From Halomonas sp. Y3 (GTDB lineage Bacteria > Pseudomonadota > Gammaproteobacteria > Pseudomonadales > Halomonadaceae): a stretch of DNA of 64,000 nt. The stretch spans positions 3,162,001 to 3,226,000 of the forward strand of contig NZ_CP099975.1 in the NCBI RefSeq assembly GCF_024137965.1, given 5' to 3'. Shown here piece by piece: positions 36,909 through 44,568 of the stretch; the first letter of the stretch is position 1; the number at the start of each line of letters is the position of its first letter. The notes under the pieces are model-generated. The model saw only the letters and a list, made by a program, of their open reading frames with translations. It searched no databases and was not told where the DNA came from. The position numbers were made by a program, and so were the translations under genes.

Positions 36909-38381
36909 TCAGGTGCCGCAGAATGTCCTGAAGACCTTCTCGGTGGCCGGCGCCGGCTCGGCGTACGCCTCCCGGCCGGGCTGCTCGGTGAAGGGGTCGG
37001 CCAGCACCTCGCGCAGGGCCTCGAAGGGGCCGAAGTCATCCTGCTCGGCGGCGGCGGCGATCATCCGCTCCACCTGGTGGTTGCGGGGGATATAGAGCGG
37101 ATTGACGGCGTTCATGCGTGCGGCGATCTCGCCGGCACCGGCCGCCTCCCGGGCCAGGCGCTCCCGCCAGCGCGGCAGCCAGGCGCGCAGCGCCCCGTCG
37201 CTCTCGAAGCGCTCGAGCAGGGCGGGGGCGTCCTCCTCCACCGCCTCGCTCAGGCGGCGGAACGCCAGGGTGAAGTCCGCCCGGCCGGCCTCCATCGCCT
37301 CGAGCAGCGTCTCGGCCAGCTCGCGGTCGCCCTCCTCCTCCTGCACCAGCCCCAGCTTGGCACGAAACAGCGCCAGCCGCTCGGCCTCATGGCACGGCAC
37401 GAAGGCCTCGATCACCGCCGTGGCCCGCTCGATGGCCCGCTCCTGATCCGCGTCGAGCAGGGGCAGCAGGGTCTCGGCGAAGCGCGCCAGGTTCCACTGG
37501 GCGAGCCAGGGCTGGTTGCGGTAGGCATAGCGCCCCTGCTCGTCGATGGAGCTGAACACCGTGGTCGGCGAGTAGGCCTCCATGAAGGCGCAGGGGCCGT
37601 AGTCGATGGTCTCCCCGGAGACGGCGCAGTTGTCGGTGTTCATCACCCCGTGGATGAAGCCGAGCCCCATCCATTTCGCCACCAGCGCCGCCTGGCGCCC
37701 GGCCACCGCCTCCAGCAGCGCCAGGTAGCGCTCGCCCTCCTCCAGGCCCTGGAGCTCTGGATAGTGACGCTCGATGGCCAGGTCGGCGAGGGTCCGCACC
37801 GCCTCCACATCGTCCCGGGCGGCGAAGTACTGGAAGGTGCCCACCCGCAGGTGGCTCGCGGCGACGCGGGTCAGCACCCCGCCGGGCTCCGGCACCCGGC
37901 GGAAGACCCGCTCGCCGGTGGTCACCGCGGCCAGCGCCCGGGTGGTGGGCACGCCCAGGCGGTGCATCGCCTCGCTCACCAGGTACTCTCGCAGCACCGG
38001 GCCCAGCGGCGAGCGGCCGTCGGCGCCCCGGGAGAAGGGGGTCATGCCGGCGCCCTTGAGCTGGATGTCGCGCAGCCGCCCGTCGCGGTCGACCACCTCG
38101 CCCAGCAGCACCGCCCGGCCGTCGCCCAGGCGCGGGTTGAAGTGGCCGAACTGGTGGCCGGCGTAGGCCTGGGCCACGGGCTCGGCGCCTTCCGGCAGGG
38201 CGTTGCCGGAGAACCACTCGGCGGCGCGCGCCTCGTCGAAGGCGTCGAGGTCGAAGCCCAGCGCCTCGGCCAGGGGGCGGTTGAAGGCCACCAGGCGCGG
38301 CGCGGGCACCGACACGGGGTCGAAGCGCTCGAAGAAGCGCTCGGGAAGGCGGGCATAGCGCAGGGTGAACTCGGGAAACAT
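36909..38381 (-). CDS. selO: SelO-type protein adenylyltransferase
   Basis: A 490-residue SelO/YdiU pseudokinase that transfers AMP to target proteins and affects redox balance. Marks are the nucleotide loop LKGAGMTPFSRGADGRSPLGPVLREYL and the metal-binding stretch GVMNTDNCAVSGETIDYGPCAFM, which holds the Asn and Asp of the SelO active site. The C terminus ends FCGT, a Cys form of the redox tail found in the family. The start follows GGAG at usual spacing. It appears monocistronic. Confidence 0.93.
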   Translation of the reverse strand: MFPEFTLRYARLPERFFERFDPVSVPAPRLVAFNRPLAEALGFDLDAFDEARAAEWFSGNALPEGAEPVAQAYAGHQFGHFNPRLGDGRAVLLGEVVDRDGRLRDIQLKGAGMTPFSRGADGRSPLGPVLREYLVSEAMHRLGVPTTRALAAVTTGERVFRRVPEPGGVLTRVAASHLRVGTFQYFAARDDVEAVRTLADLAIERHYPELQGLEEGERYLALLEAVAGRQAALVAKWMGLGFIHGVMNTDNCAVSGETIDYGPCAFMEAYSPTTVFSSIDEQGRYAYRNQPWLAQWNLARFAETLLPLLDADQERAIERATAVIEAFVPCHEAERLALFRAKLGLVQEEEGDRELAETLLEAMEAGRADFTLAFRRLSEAVEEDAPALLERFESDGALRAWLPRWRERLAREAAGAGEIAARMNAVNPLYIPRNHQVERMIAAAAEQDDFGPFEALREVLADPFTEQPGREAYAEPAPATEKVFRTFCGT

Positions 38382-39038
38382 GGCGGCTCCGATAGGCGGC
38401 GGGGGCGTGAATACCCGAGTATAACGCTCGGAATTCTCCCTTTCGACCTATCGCCCCCATAGCGGGCTCAGTCCGCTGTCACCGGCGCCAGGGCCTCGCG
38501 GATCCGCTCGGCCAGGCACAGCAACCGGGTGGATTCGGCGAAAGTGCACGCAATTCCCCACGCTTTCGGAGGAGATTGGACATTCGCTTTTCGGGTGAGT
38601 AGGGTAATGTCCCCCGGATCAGGACAATATCGACAAAAAACCGATCCCTGACGTGCCGCGGCCCCAGCGCCCGGCCACCCTGGTCTTGCCTCACCGCAGA
38701 CTGGATCGCCGTACCCTTCGACTGACCGTCGTCGACGCCATCGAGAGAGAAGGAATCCATGTCGCGCCACTACGCCGATGAGGGCCGGTGCATGCCGCGC
38801 CGCCCGCCGCCCGACCTCCCCTTAGCGGGGTAATGCCTCCACGGCAGGCTCTGCCGTGTTCGGTTGCCATCCCCTGACGCTGCGCCCATGCGCCGGCGGC
38901 ACTCTGCTGCCTGCCTGCCCGCTCGCGGACCGACCGCTCGCGCCGTCACGGCCCCTGGCTCCCCCAGCATCGTCACTGCGTTCGGCACTCCGGCTCGCCC
39001 GGCGTGCCCGGGACGCCTCCGTTCCACCTACCGAGGGA
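38382..39038. other. 657-base gap with a possible gene remnant
   Basis: No complete gene is seen. On the minus strand, codons at about 38468-38545 read as a normal Halomonas-type protein end (LLCLAERIREALAPVTAD then stop), while the frame upstream is not protein-like; this looks like the tail of a lost gene. TGTCC-N9-GGACA (38608-38626) is an inverted repeat in the same gap. The rest, from about 38630 to 39030, shows nothing I can name. Confidence 0.4.
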
Positions 39039-40745
39039 ATGCTCTTGAACAACGAGCTCTATCAATTCTCGACCCTGACGGTCCTTCTGCTGCTGCTCGC
39101 CTTCTACGGCGGCACCTACCTGATGACACTCGGCATCCGCAAGAAGAACGAGGACGCCGACGCCTTCATGGTCTCCAACCACCGCGTCGGCTTCGGCATC
39201 GGCGCGGCCAGCATGACCGCCACCTGGATCTGGGCGGCCTCCTTCTACGCCGCGGCCACCTCCGGCTACACCTACGGCGTCTCGGGCCCCATCCACTACG
39301 GCCTCTGGGGCGCGCTGATGATCCTCTTCATCTACCCCTTCGGCCGGCGCTTCCGCAAGCTCGCCCCCAACGCCCACACCCTGGGTGAGCTGATCCACGC
39401 CCGCCACGGCTCCTCCAGCCAGCTGATCCTGGCGCTCTCCAACGTGCTGGGCAGCGTGATCAGCCTGATGGTCAACTTCACCGCCGCGGGTGCGCTGGTC
39501 TCGGTGCTCTCGCCGCTCTCCTTCCAGGCCGGGGTGATCATCGCCGGCGTCGGCGTGCTGCTCTATACCCTCTGGTCGGGCTTTCGCGCCTCGGTGCTCA
39601 CCGACTTCGCCCAGCTGGTGGCGCTCATGGCCATTGCCATCGTGATCATTCCCGCGGTGTTCTTCGCCATGGGCGGCCCCACCGAGCTGGTGGCCGGCCT
39701 CGACACCCTGACGCCGGAGCAGGCCAGCTTCTTCTCCATGGACGCCATCCTCAACCAGGGCGCGCCCTTCTTCGTCGCCGTGCTGGCCTACGCCATCGGC
39801 AACCAGACCATCTCCCAGCGCCTCTTCGCGGTGAACGAGGACCACATCAAGCCCACCTTCCTCACCGCCACCGTGGGCTACGGCGCCATCGTCATCGGCC
39901 TGGGCATGATCGGCCTGATGGCCCTGACCACCGGCATGGAGCCGCTCAACGGCGACATGAACAACCTGATCCCGCAGATGGTCTCCGGCTACCTGCCGCC
40001 GCTGTTCATCGCGCTCTTCTTCATCCTGGTGATCGGCTCGCTCTCCTCCACCGCCGACTCCGACCTCTCGGCGCTGTCGGCGATCATGATGGCCGACGTC
40101 TACGGCAAGAACATCGCCCGCGGCAAGGCCGACCCCAAGCGCATGCTGCTGGTGGGCCGCCTGACCATGATCATCGCCACCATGGTGGGCGTGGTCTTCG
40201 CCAGCTTCGCACTCGATATCCTGGTGATGCTGGTCTTCGTGGGCGCGCTCTGGGGCGCCATCGTCTTCCCGGTGATCGCCAGCTGCTTCTGGAACCGGGT
40301 CACCAACCAGGCCTTCACCACCTCGGTGCTGGTGGCCATGGTGCTCTTCTGCGTGGCGCGCTTCGAGCTGGTCTCCCTGGACGGCGGCAGCGGCCTCTTC
40401 TTCGAGCTGCTGGCAAGCGTGGGCGGCGGCGTCATCATCGGCCTGATGGTGTTCGGCTTCCTGGGTCGCACCGCGGGCTTCATCGCCGGCGTGCTGGCCC
40501 TGGTCGCCATGCTGGTCTTCGCCACCGGCTTCCTGCACGACTACACCGTGCTGCTGGCCTCGCTGACCGCCTATGGCGCCAGCACCGTGGTCTGCGTGGT
40601 GATGAGCCTGCTGAGCCGCCAGCCGGACTTCGACTTCGACACCATCCGCGAGCGGGTCGGCGACTATGACAGCCACGAGGAAGCCCCCGGCGCTGCCGAC
40701 GACGACGCCCTCCCCGCCGCCACCCGCCTGGCGGGCCAGCGCTGA
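39039..40745 (+). CDS. Sodium:solute symporter
   Basis: A 568-residue SLC5-family transporter with about 13-14 segments, first at residues 8-28. The start is taken at the ATG (MLLNNELYQF); the GAGGG site fits the in-frame TTG two codons later even better. The first repeat contains MTATWIWAASFYAAATSGYTYGVSGP and YGLWGALMILFIYPFGRRFRK; SSTADSDLSALSAIMMADVYGKNI follows near residue 330, holding the sodium-site serines. Residues 535-568 form an acidic cytoplasmic tail. It is paired with a 42-residue membrane protein just downstream. The substrate is unknown; carboxylates or urea are common for this branch. Confidence 0.88.
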   Translation: MLLNNELYQFSTLTVLLLLLAFYGGTYLMTLGIRKKNEDADAFMVSNHRVGFGIGAASMTATWIWAASFYAAATSGYTYGVSGPIHYGLWGALMILFIYPFGRRFRKLAPNAHTLGELIHARHGSSSQLILALSNVLGSVISLMVNFTAAGALVSVLSPLSFQAGVIIAGVGVLLYTLWSGFRASVLTDFAQLVALMAIAIVIIPAVFFAMGGPTELVAGLDTLTPEQASFFSMDAILNQGAPFFVAVLAYAIGNQTISQRLFAVNEDHIKPTFLTATVGYGAIVIGLGMIGLMALTTGMEPLNGDMNNLIPQMVSGYLPPLFIALFFILVIGSLSSTADSDLSALSAIMMADVYGKNIARGKADPKRMLLVGRLTMIIATMVGVVFASFALDILVMLVFVGALWGAIVFPVIASCFWNRVTNQAFTTSVLVAMVLFCVARFELVSLDGGSGLFFELLASVGGGVIIGLMVFGFLGRTAGFIAGVLALVAMLVFATGFLHDYTVLLASLTAYGASTVVCVVMSLLSRQPDFDFDTIRERVGDYDSHEEAPGAADDDALPAATRLAGQR

Positions 40746-40832
40746 TTGCGAGCGTTGCCCCTCACTCACACAGGCGCTGCCGTACTGCGGCAGCGCACCA
40801 TGCTCCACAAGGCATGACAAGGGAGAACGAAC

Positions 40833-40961
40833 ATGACCGCCCTCTATGGTTTCTACGTCCTGATCTGGCCCGCCCTCACCCTGGGCGTGCTGGCGCTGAT
40901 CATCCGCGCCGTGCTGCGCGACCGCCGCAAGGCGAAAGAAGAACAGCGCGAGCTGGTGTAG
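40833..40961 (+). CDS. Putative transporter small subunit (42 residues)
   Basis: A very short gene with a clear AAGGGAG site 7 bases before ATG. The product has one membrane segment (about 5-27: FYVLIWPALTLGVLALII) and a basic cytoplasmic tail RAVLRDRRKAKEEQRELV. It begins 88 bases after the symporter stop. Proteins of this size and shape are annotated elsewhere as small subunits beside sodium:solute symporters, so it probably assists or stabilises the symporter, much as KdpF-like peptides do. Confidence 0.75.
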   Translation: MTALYGFYVLIWPALTLGVLALIIRAVLRDRRKAKEEQRELV

Positions 40962-40981
40962 ACCGCCAGCCAGCCGAACGC

Positions 40982-41005
40982 AACGGGCCCCTCATGGGGC
41001 CCGTT
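40982..41005 (+). terminator. Terminator after the symporter unit
   Basis: AACGGGCCCC (40982-40991), loop TCAT, GGGGCCCGTT (40996-41005), tail GTCGTTG. It lies just before the mobile-element cluster. Confidence 0.75.
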
Positions 41006-41033
41006 GTCGTTGCAGCCTCCGAGGCCTCCTTCG

Positions 41034-41044
41034 GGGTCAGACCC
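41034..41044. repeat. Palindrome GGGTCAGACCC at the left end of the IS cluster
   Basis: The palindrome (GGGTC, A, GACCC) occurs here and again at 44540-44550, at 46052-46062 and, with a central T, at 47371-47381. These are the four edges of the three insertion elements, so it acts as a shared target or target duplication. Confidence 0.8.
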
Positions 41045-41168
41045 GAATGGCACTTACTTAAGGGCTAAAAGAGGCGTAACCCCTTGATATAAATGAAAAC
41101 AGGCGTCGGATGAGGTATTGTGTAAGTCGCGAAACCACACACAACCCGCCAATCCAACGCCTGCTCTC

Positions 41169-42545
41169 ATGACCTATCCTACTGATCTGCTTCACCAATG
41201 CCAACAGCGGCGCGTCGCGCATCATGCCAACCGCCCGGGTCACACCGAGCTATACGCTCAACTCCACGCGACTTTCGCAGCTTCCGGCCTGGATCAAGCG
41301 CTGCCGGCTTGTCGCCATCGGCTCTTTCCGCCCATGGTCACGCTGGAGACATTCATCGCGCAAGTCCTGGGAGCCGACGGCTCTTGCCAGCAAGCCGTCA
41401 ACCGCCATCTCCTGACCTGGACACATCACCAGCAGGCCACGGCAAGCCCTCGTACGGGCGCCTACTGCCGGGCCCGGCAGCGACTGCCAGGCGATGTCAT
41501 CGCCGACCTGACACGTCATCTTGGCCATACCCTGGCAGCAAGTATGCCCGCAGCCAGAACCTGGCAAGGCCGGCCCATCAAGCTGATTGACGGCACCACC
41601 GTGTCGATGCCGGATACGCCCGAGAACCAGCAACGCTTCCCCCAGCCAGGTAGTCAGAAGCCCGGCCTGGGCTTTCCGATGGCGCGCCTGGTGGTCATCA
41701 TGGACATGAACAGCGGTGCGGTACTCAATGCCGCCATGGGTCCCTTGAAGGGCAAGGGGACGGGCGAGCATGCTCTGCTGCGGGAGATGCTCGACACCTT
41801 TGAGGCTGGAGACATCGTCATTGCGGATCGCTATTACCCGTCCTATGCCCTGGTCGCAGAACTGGCTGCCCGCGGTGTCGATGTGGTGATGCGCCAGCAC
41901 TTCCGACGCGAGACGGATTTTCAGGCCGGCGACCCGCTGGGGCACAAGGATCACATTGCGACGTGGGAGAAACCCAAGAATCGCCGTGACTGGATGAGCC
42001 AAGCGGCGTTCAACGCCTTGCCGACGACGCTGTCGATGAGGGAGCTGGCGGTTGGCGGTATGGTTCTGATCACGACATGCACCGACAGAGCGGTGCCCCG
42101 TCAGCAAATCCAGGAACTCTATCAGATGCGTTGGCAGGTGGAGCTGCGCCTGCGGGACATCAAGACGACCCTGGGCATGGACCGGCTACGCTGCAAGACG
42201 CCCGCCATGGTGGAAAAGGAGGTGTGGGTGTATCTGTTGGCCTACAACCTGATCCGCCGTGTGATGGTGGAAGCCAGTGACTGGGCAGACTGCTTGCCTC
42301 AGCACCTCAGCTTCAAGCATACGGTGCAGATGGTGCGGCAGATCGCGGCACGTTCGCCGCTTCACGATCATGAGCGCGCTTGCCTCATGAAACAGATCAC
42401 GACGCTTCGTGTGGGGCAGCGGCCGGGGCGGGTGGAGCCTAGAGCGCTAAAACGACGACCATCACCCCACCCGCTGTTGAAGACGCCGCGGCCAATAGCC
42501 CGAGAGCAAATCCGCCAGCATGGTCATCCGAAAAAGGTCGGGTAG
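41169..42545 (+). CDS. IS4-family transposase, copy 1
   Basis: A 458-residue DDE transposase; the start at MTYPTDLLHQC is used because the frame upstream begins with TTG inside the terminal region. The DDE residues are in LIDGTTVSMPDTPENQ (first Asp), DIVIADRYYPSYAL (second Asp) and YQMRWQVELRLRDIKTTLGM (Glu). The N-terminal region includes a DNA-binding part with RTGAYCRARQRLP. The gene ends KKVG because the intron changed the last two codons; copy 2 ends KKLK. The enzyme is otherwise intact and may be active. Confidence 0.92.
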   Translation: MTYPTDLLHQCQQRRVAHHANRPGHTELYAQLHATFAASGLDQALPACRHRLFPPMVTLETFIAQVLGADGSCQQAVNRHLLTWTHHQQATASPRTGAYCRARQRLPGDVIADLTRHLGHTLAASMPAARTWQGRPIKLIDGTTVSMPDTPENQQRFPQPGSQKPGLGFPMARLVVIMDMNSGAVLNAAMGPLKGKGTGEHALLREMLDTFEAGDIVIADRYYPSYALVAELAARGVDVVMRQHFRRETDFQAGDPLGHKDHIATWEKPKNRRDWMSQAAFNALPTTLSMRELAVGGMVLITTCTDRAVPRQQIQELYQMRWQVELRLRDIKTTLGMDRLRCKTPAMVEKEVWVYLLAYNLIRRVMVEASDWADCLPQHLSFKHTVQMVRQIAARSPLHDHERACLMKQITTLRVGQRPGRVEPRALKRRPSPHPLLKTPRPIAREQIRQHGHPKKVG

Positions 42546-42576
42546 ACCGGGCGATTACTCGACCCGGCCCCCCACA

Positions 42577-42609
42577 GAGCCGGACGTGCGCGATTAACGC
42601 ATCCGGCTC
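42577..42609 (-). ncRNA. Domain V of the group II intron
   Basis: On the minus strand GAGCCGGATGCG and CGCACGTCCGGCTC form the conserved 33-34-base hairpin of domain V. Domain VI (rich in GGGGGGCCGGG with a bulged A) follows to 42537. Domain V is the catalytic core of self-splicing. Confidence 0.85.
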
Positions 42610-42614
42610 TTCAA

Positions 42615-43931
42615 TCACCAGCTTCGCTGAAGGGTTCGTTGGTGCACAATCCTTGCCTTGGGTAACGGCAGGCGCTTGAGCAGCAGGTTGGCTTTATCCC
42701 ACGAGAAGCCTCCCCGTTGAGAGCGACGTCTCAGCCATTTGACCCAGATCCGTCGGGCCTGATCCACAAGCGCTTTCAGCGCTTCATAATTGCCTGTGAT
42801 GCCATAGTAGGCAAAGTGCCCCTTGACCTTCCGACATAGGTGGCGATGCTGGATCAGAAGGGGCTGGTGCCGATTCGCCCGGCACCAGACCGACAGGTGC
42901 CTCAAGGCTCGCTTGAGTCGATCCTTGGCCGTCTTCTGCTTGATAACCCAGTAACCGCGCCGGGACTTCCCCCAGTAGTGGGTGAAGCCCAGGAAGTCGA
43001 AGGTCTCGGCGCGCTGTCCACCGTGTGGCTGAAACCGTACCAGTCGGGTCTTGGCGGGGTGCAGGGTAAGGCCGAAGCGTGCAAAACGCCTGGGCAGTAC
43101 CTCCAGCACCTTGCGGGCTTCGGCTTCGTTGCTGAAGGCGAGCACGGCGTCGTCGGCAAACCTTACCTCGAACGCGCGTCCACGCAGGCGTGGCTTGACG
43201 TCTTTCTCAAACCACTCGTCCAGCACATAGTGCAGGTAGATATTCGCCAGTAAGGGGGATATCACACCCCCTTGCGGGCTTCCTACCTCACCTTTCTGCC
43301 ACTGCCCGGCCTCCAGGACTCCGGCCTTGAGCCACTTACCGATCAGGCGGAGGACGACACCGTCCTTCACTCGTTGCTGCAGAAACTCACGCAGGTGCCG
43401 ATGGTCGATCGTGTCGAAGAAGGCTTGGATGTCCAGGTCAATGACCCAGCCACCTCCCATCGACATCAAGCTCTCCCTCACCGTCTCGATCGCCTGGTGC
43501 GCCGAGCGTCCCGGCCGGAAGCCGTACGAGCCGTCCAGAAAGTCGTACTCGTAGAGCGGCTCCAGCAGGGCCACTACAGCACGCTGCAGGACCTTGTCTT
43601 CGAAGGTGGGGATGCCGATCGGCCGTGTGGTGCGCCCATCTCCCTTGGGGATATGGACACGCCGCACTGGCGGCGCCCGGTAGCAACCACTCTTGGCCGC
43701 TTCCAGCAACCGCTGGATATTGGCCTCGAAGTCGCGCGCGAAGTCGTCCGCCGTCTGGCCATCAATCCCGACGGCGCCATCACGGCGCGTCATCAGGTAG
43801 GCCGTCTTCAGCCACTGGGCATCGATATGATGCGCCAGTGACGTGAAGGCACGCTGCGGGAAGCACTCTGCCAGTGCTGCTATCCGCACTTGTTTCGTGG
43901 ACATGACCTCAGGTTCCTGTGCACCTGTCAT
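42615..43931 (-). CDS. ltrA: Group II intron reverse transcriptase/maturase
   Basis: A 438-residue multidomain protein; the ATG at 43931 (MTGAQEPEVM) follows GAGG at good spacing, and the earlier frame is intron RNA. RT motifs: GIDGQTADDF, RPIGIPTFEDKVLQRAV, SYGFRPGRSAHQAI, FFDTIDH, GSPQGGVISPLLANIYLH and the active-site RFADDAVLAF (FADD instead of YADD). Domain X for splicing follows (FLGFTHYWGKSRRG to HFAYYGITGNYEALKAL). There is no HNH endonuclease domain, as in group IIC-type enzymes. It binds the intron RNA, helps splicing and copies it at the target. Confidence 0.92.
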   Translation of the reverse strand: MTGAQEPEVMSTKQVRIAALAECFPQRAFTSLAHHIDAQWLKTAYLMTRRDGAVGIDGQTADDFARDFEANIQRLLEAAKSGCYRAPPVRRVHIPKGDGRTTRPIGIPTFEDKVLQRAVVALLEPLYEYDFLDGSYGFRPGRSAHQAIETVRESLMSMGGGWVIDLDIQAFFDTIDHRHLREFLQQRVKDGVVLRLIGKWLKAGVLEAGQWQKGEVGSPQGGVISPLLANIYLHYVLDEWFEKDVKPRLRGRAFEVRFADDAVLAFSNEAEARKVLEVLPRRFARFGLTLHPAKTRLVRFQPHGGQRAETFDFLGFTHYWGKSRRGYWVIKQKTAKDRLKRALRHLSVWCRANRHQPLLIQHRHLCRKVKGHFAYYGITGNYEALKALVDQARRIWVKWLRRRSQRGGFSWDKANLLLKRLPLPKARIVHQRTLQRSW

Positions 43932-44521
43932 GTTGCCCTCGTGCAGTTCTGATGATTGGCCGCCCCTTCCCTCCAGTGGGTCCCGTCGAGTCGGTTCCCC
44001 ACCTTCCCGGGTACTATGAGCGACTCCGACTCCCGCCCCTCCATCCGGCTGGCTCCTTGTCGTCGCCTGGCCGTACCCCCTGAGTGCCTGCTGTTTGCTT
44101 CCGGTACCGTCAGGCACGACAGCACCGGACCGGGAGCTTTCTCGGCAGGCAGCCCCATGCCTGTCGTCCTGGTTTTCGGAGGAGAAGGACGGGCCTCCCA
44201 GGTTCCTGGGAAACCCCTATATGAACATGCCCTGCTCTTCGACCCCGGCGGCCCGCATCCGCCAAGCCATAAGGCGGAGACGTTTTGCCTTCCATTCTTA
44301 AGACAATGTCGGCAGCCACGTTTCACAATTTCGGGGCTCTATCACACGGCCTGCTCACTCGCTGTGTACGCTTCGCAGCGGCGGTTGCCCGACACCACGC
44401 AACACTCGCTACCGGCTGGTGGCTAGCCTTGGCCGGGTGGGACTTGCACCCACTGGGTTTCATTTCATCCTTTCAGCTGTTTGACACTGCTTCCCGGATG
44501 ACCAGGCTTTCCCTGGCGCAC

Positions 44522-44568
44522 CTTAAGTAAGTGCCATTCGGGTCAGACCCGAATGGCACTTACTTAAG
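44522..44568. repeat. 47-bp perfect palindrome joining the two IS4 copies
   Basis: The right terminal repeat of copy 1 (CTTAAGTAAGTGCCATTC), GGGTCAGACCC in the centre, then the left terminal repeat of copy 2 (GAATGGCACTTACTTAAG). The arms are 23 bp around a single A. As RNA or single-stranded DNA it folds into one long stem. The intron starts right at its left edge. Confidence 0.92.

Larger units (their letters stand above)
42537..44521 (-). mobile_element. Group II intron inserted in IS4 copy 1
   Basis: 1985 bases on the minus strand. The 5' end is GTGCGCCAGGG (from 44521) and the 3' end CTACCCGAC (to 42537), following the GTGCG...AY rule. It contains a reverse transcriptase/maturase gene in domain IV and a clear domain V. 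On the minus strand the 5' exon ends in the terminal hexamer CTTAAG; the same hexamer occurs at 44297-44302, about 220 bases into domain I, where EBS1 should lie, and pairs with it. The 5' exon immediately before the intron is a perfect hairpin-forming palindrome, the kind of target used by group IIC introns. Confidence 0.9.
41045..44539 (+). mobile_element. IS4-family element, copy 1, carrying a group II intron
   Basis: The left terminal repeat reads GAATGGCACTTACTTAAG at 41045 and the right one CTTAAGTAAGTGCCATTC at 44522-44539; these are perfect inverted repeats of 18 bp. The element holds one transposase gene. At its right end it is split by an intron (42537-44521). Removing the intron restores the sequence AAAAAG|CTTAAG, identical to copy 2 at the same place, so the insertion point is exact. 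Confidence 0.85.

Noticed and set aside
38468-38770. A 100-residue minus-strand frame as a full gene
   Set aside because: Only the last 25 or so residues look like protein; no ribosome site. It is reported only as a possible gene tail.
39039-39050. Starting the symporter at the in-frame TTG (39045)
   Set aside because: The GAGGG spacing favours it, but ATG at 39039 was kept because TTG starts are rarer. The difference is two codons.
41020-41034. GAGGCCTCC left of IS4 copy 1 as a third IS10-like end
   Set aside because: It resembles the IS10-like tip CTGAGGCCTCC, but lacks the CTGA start and the CCACGAAT part, so chance cannot be excluded.
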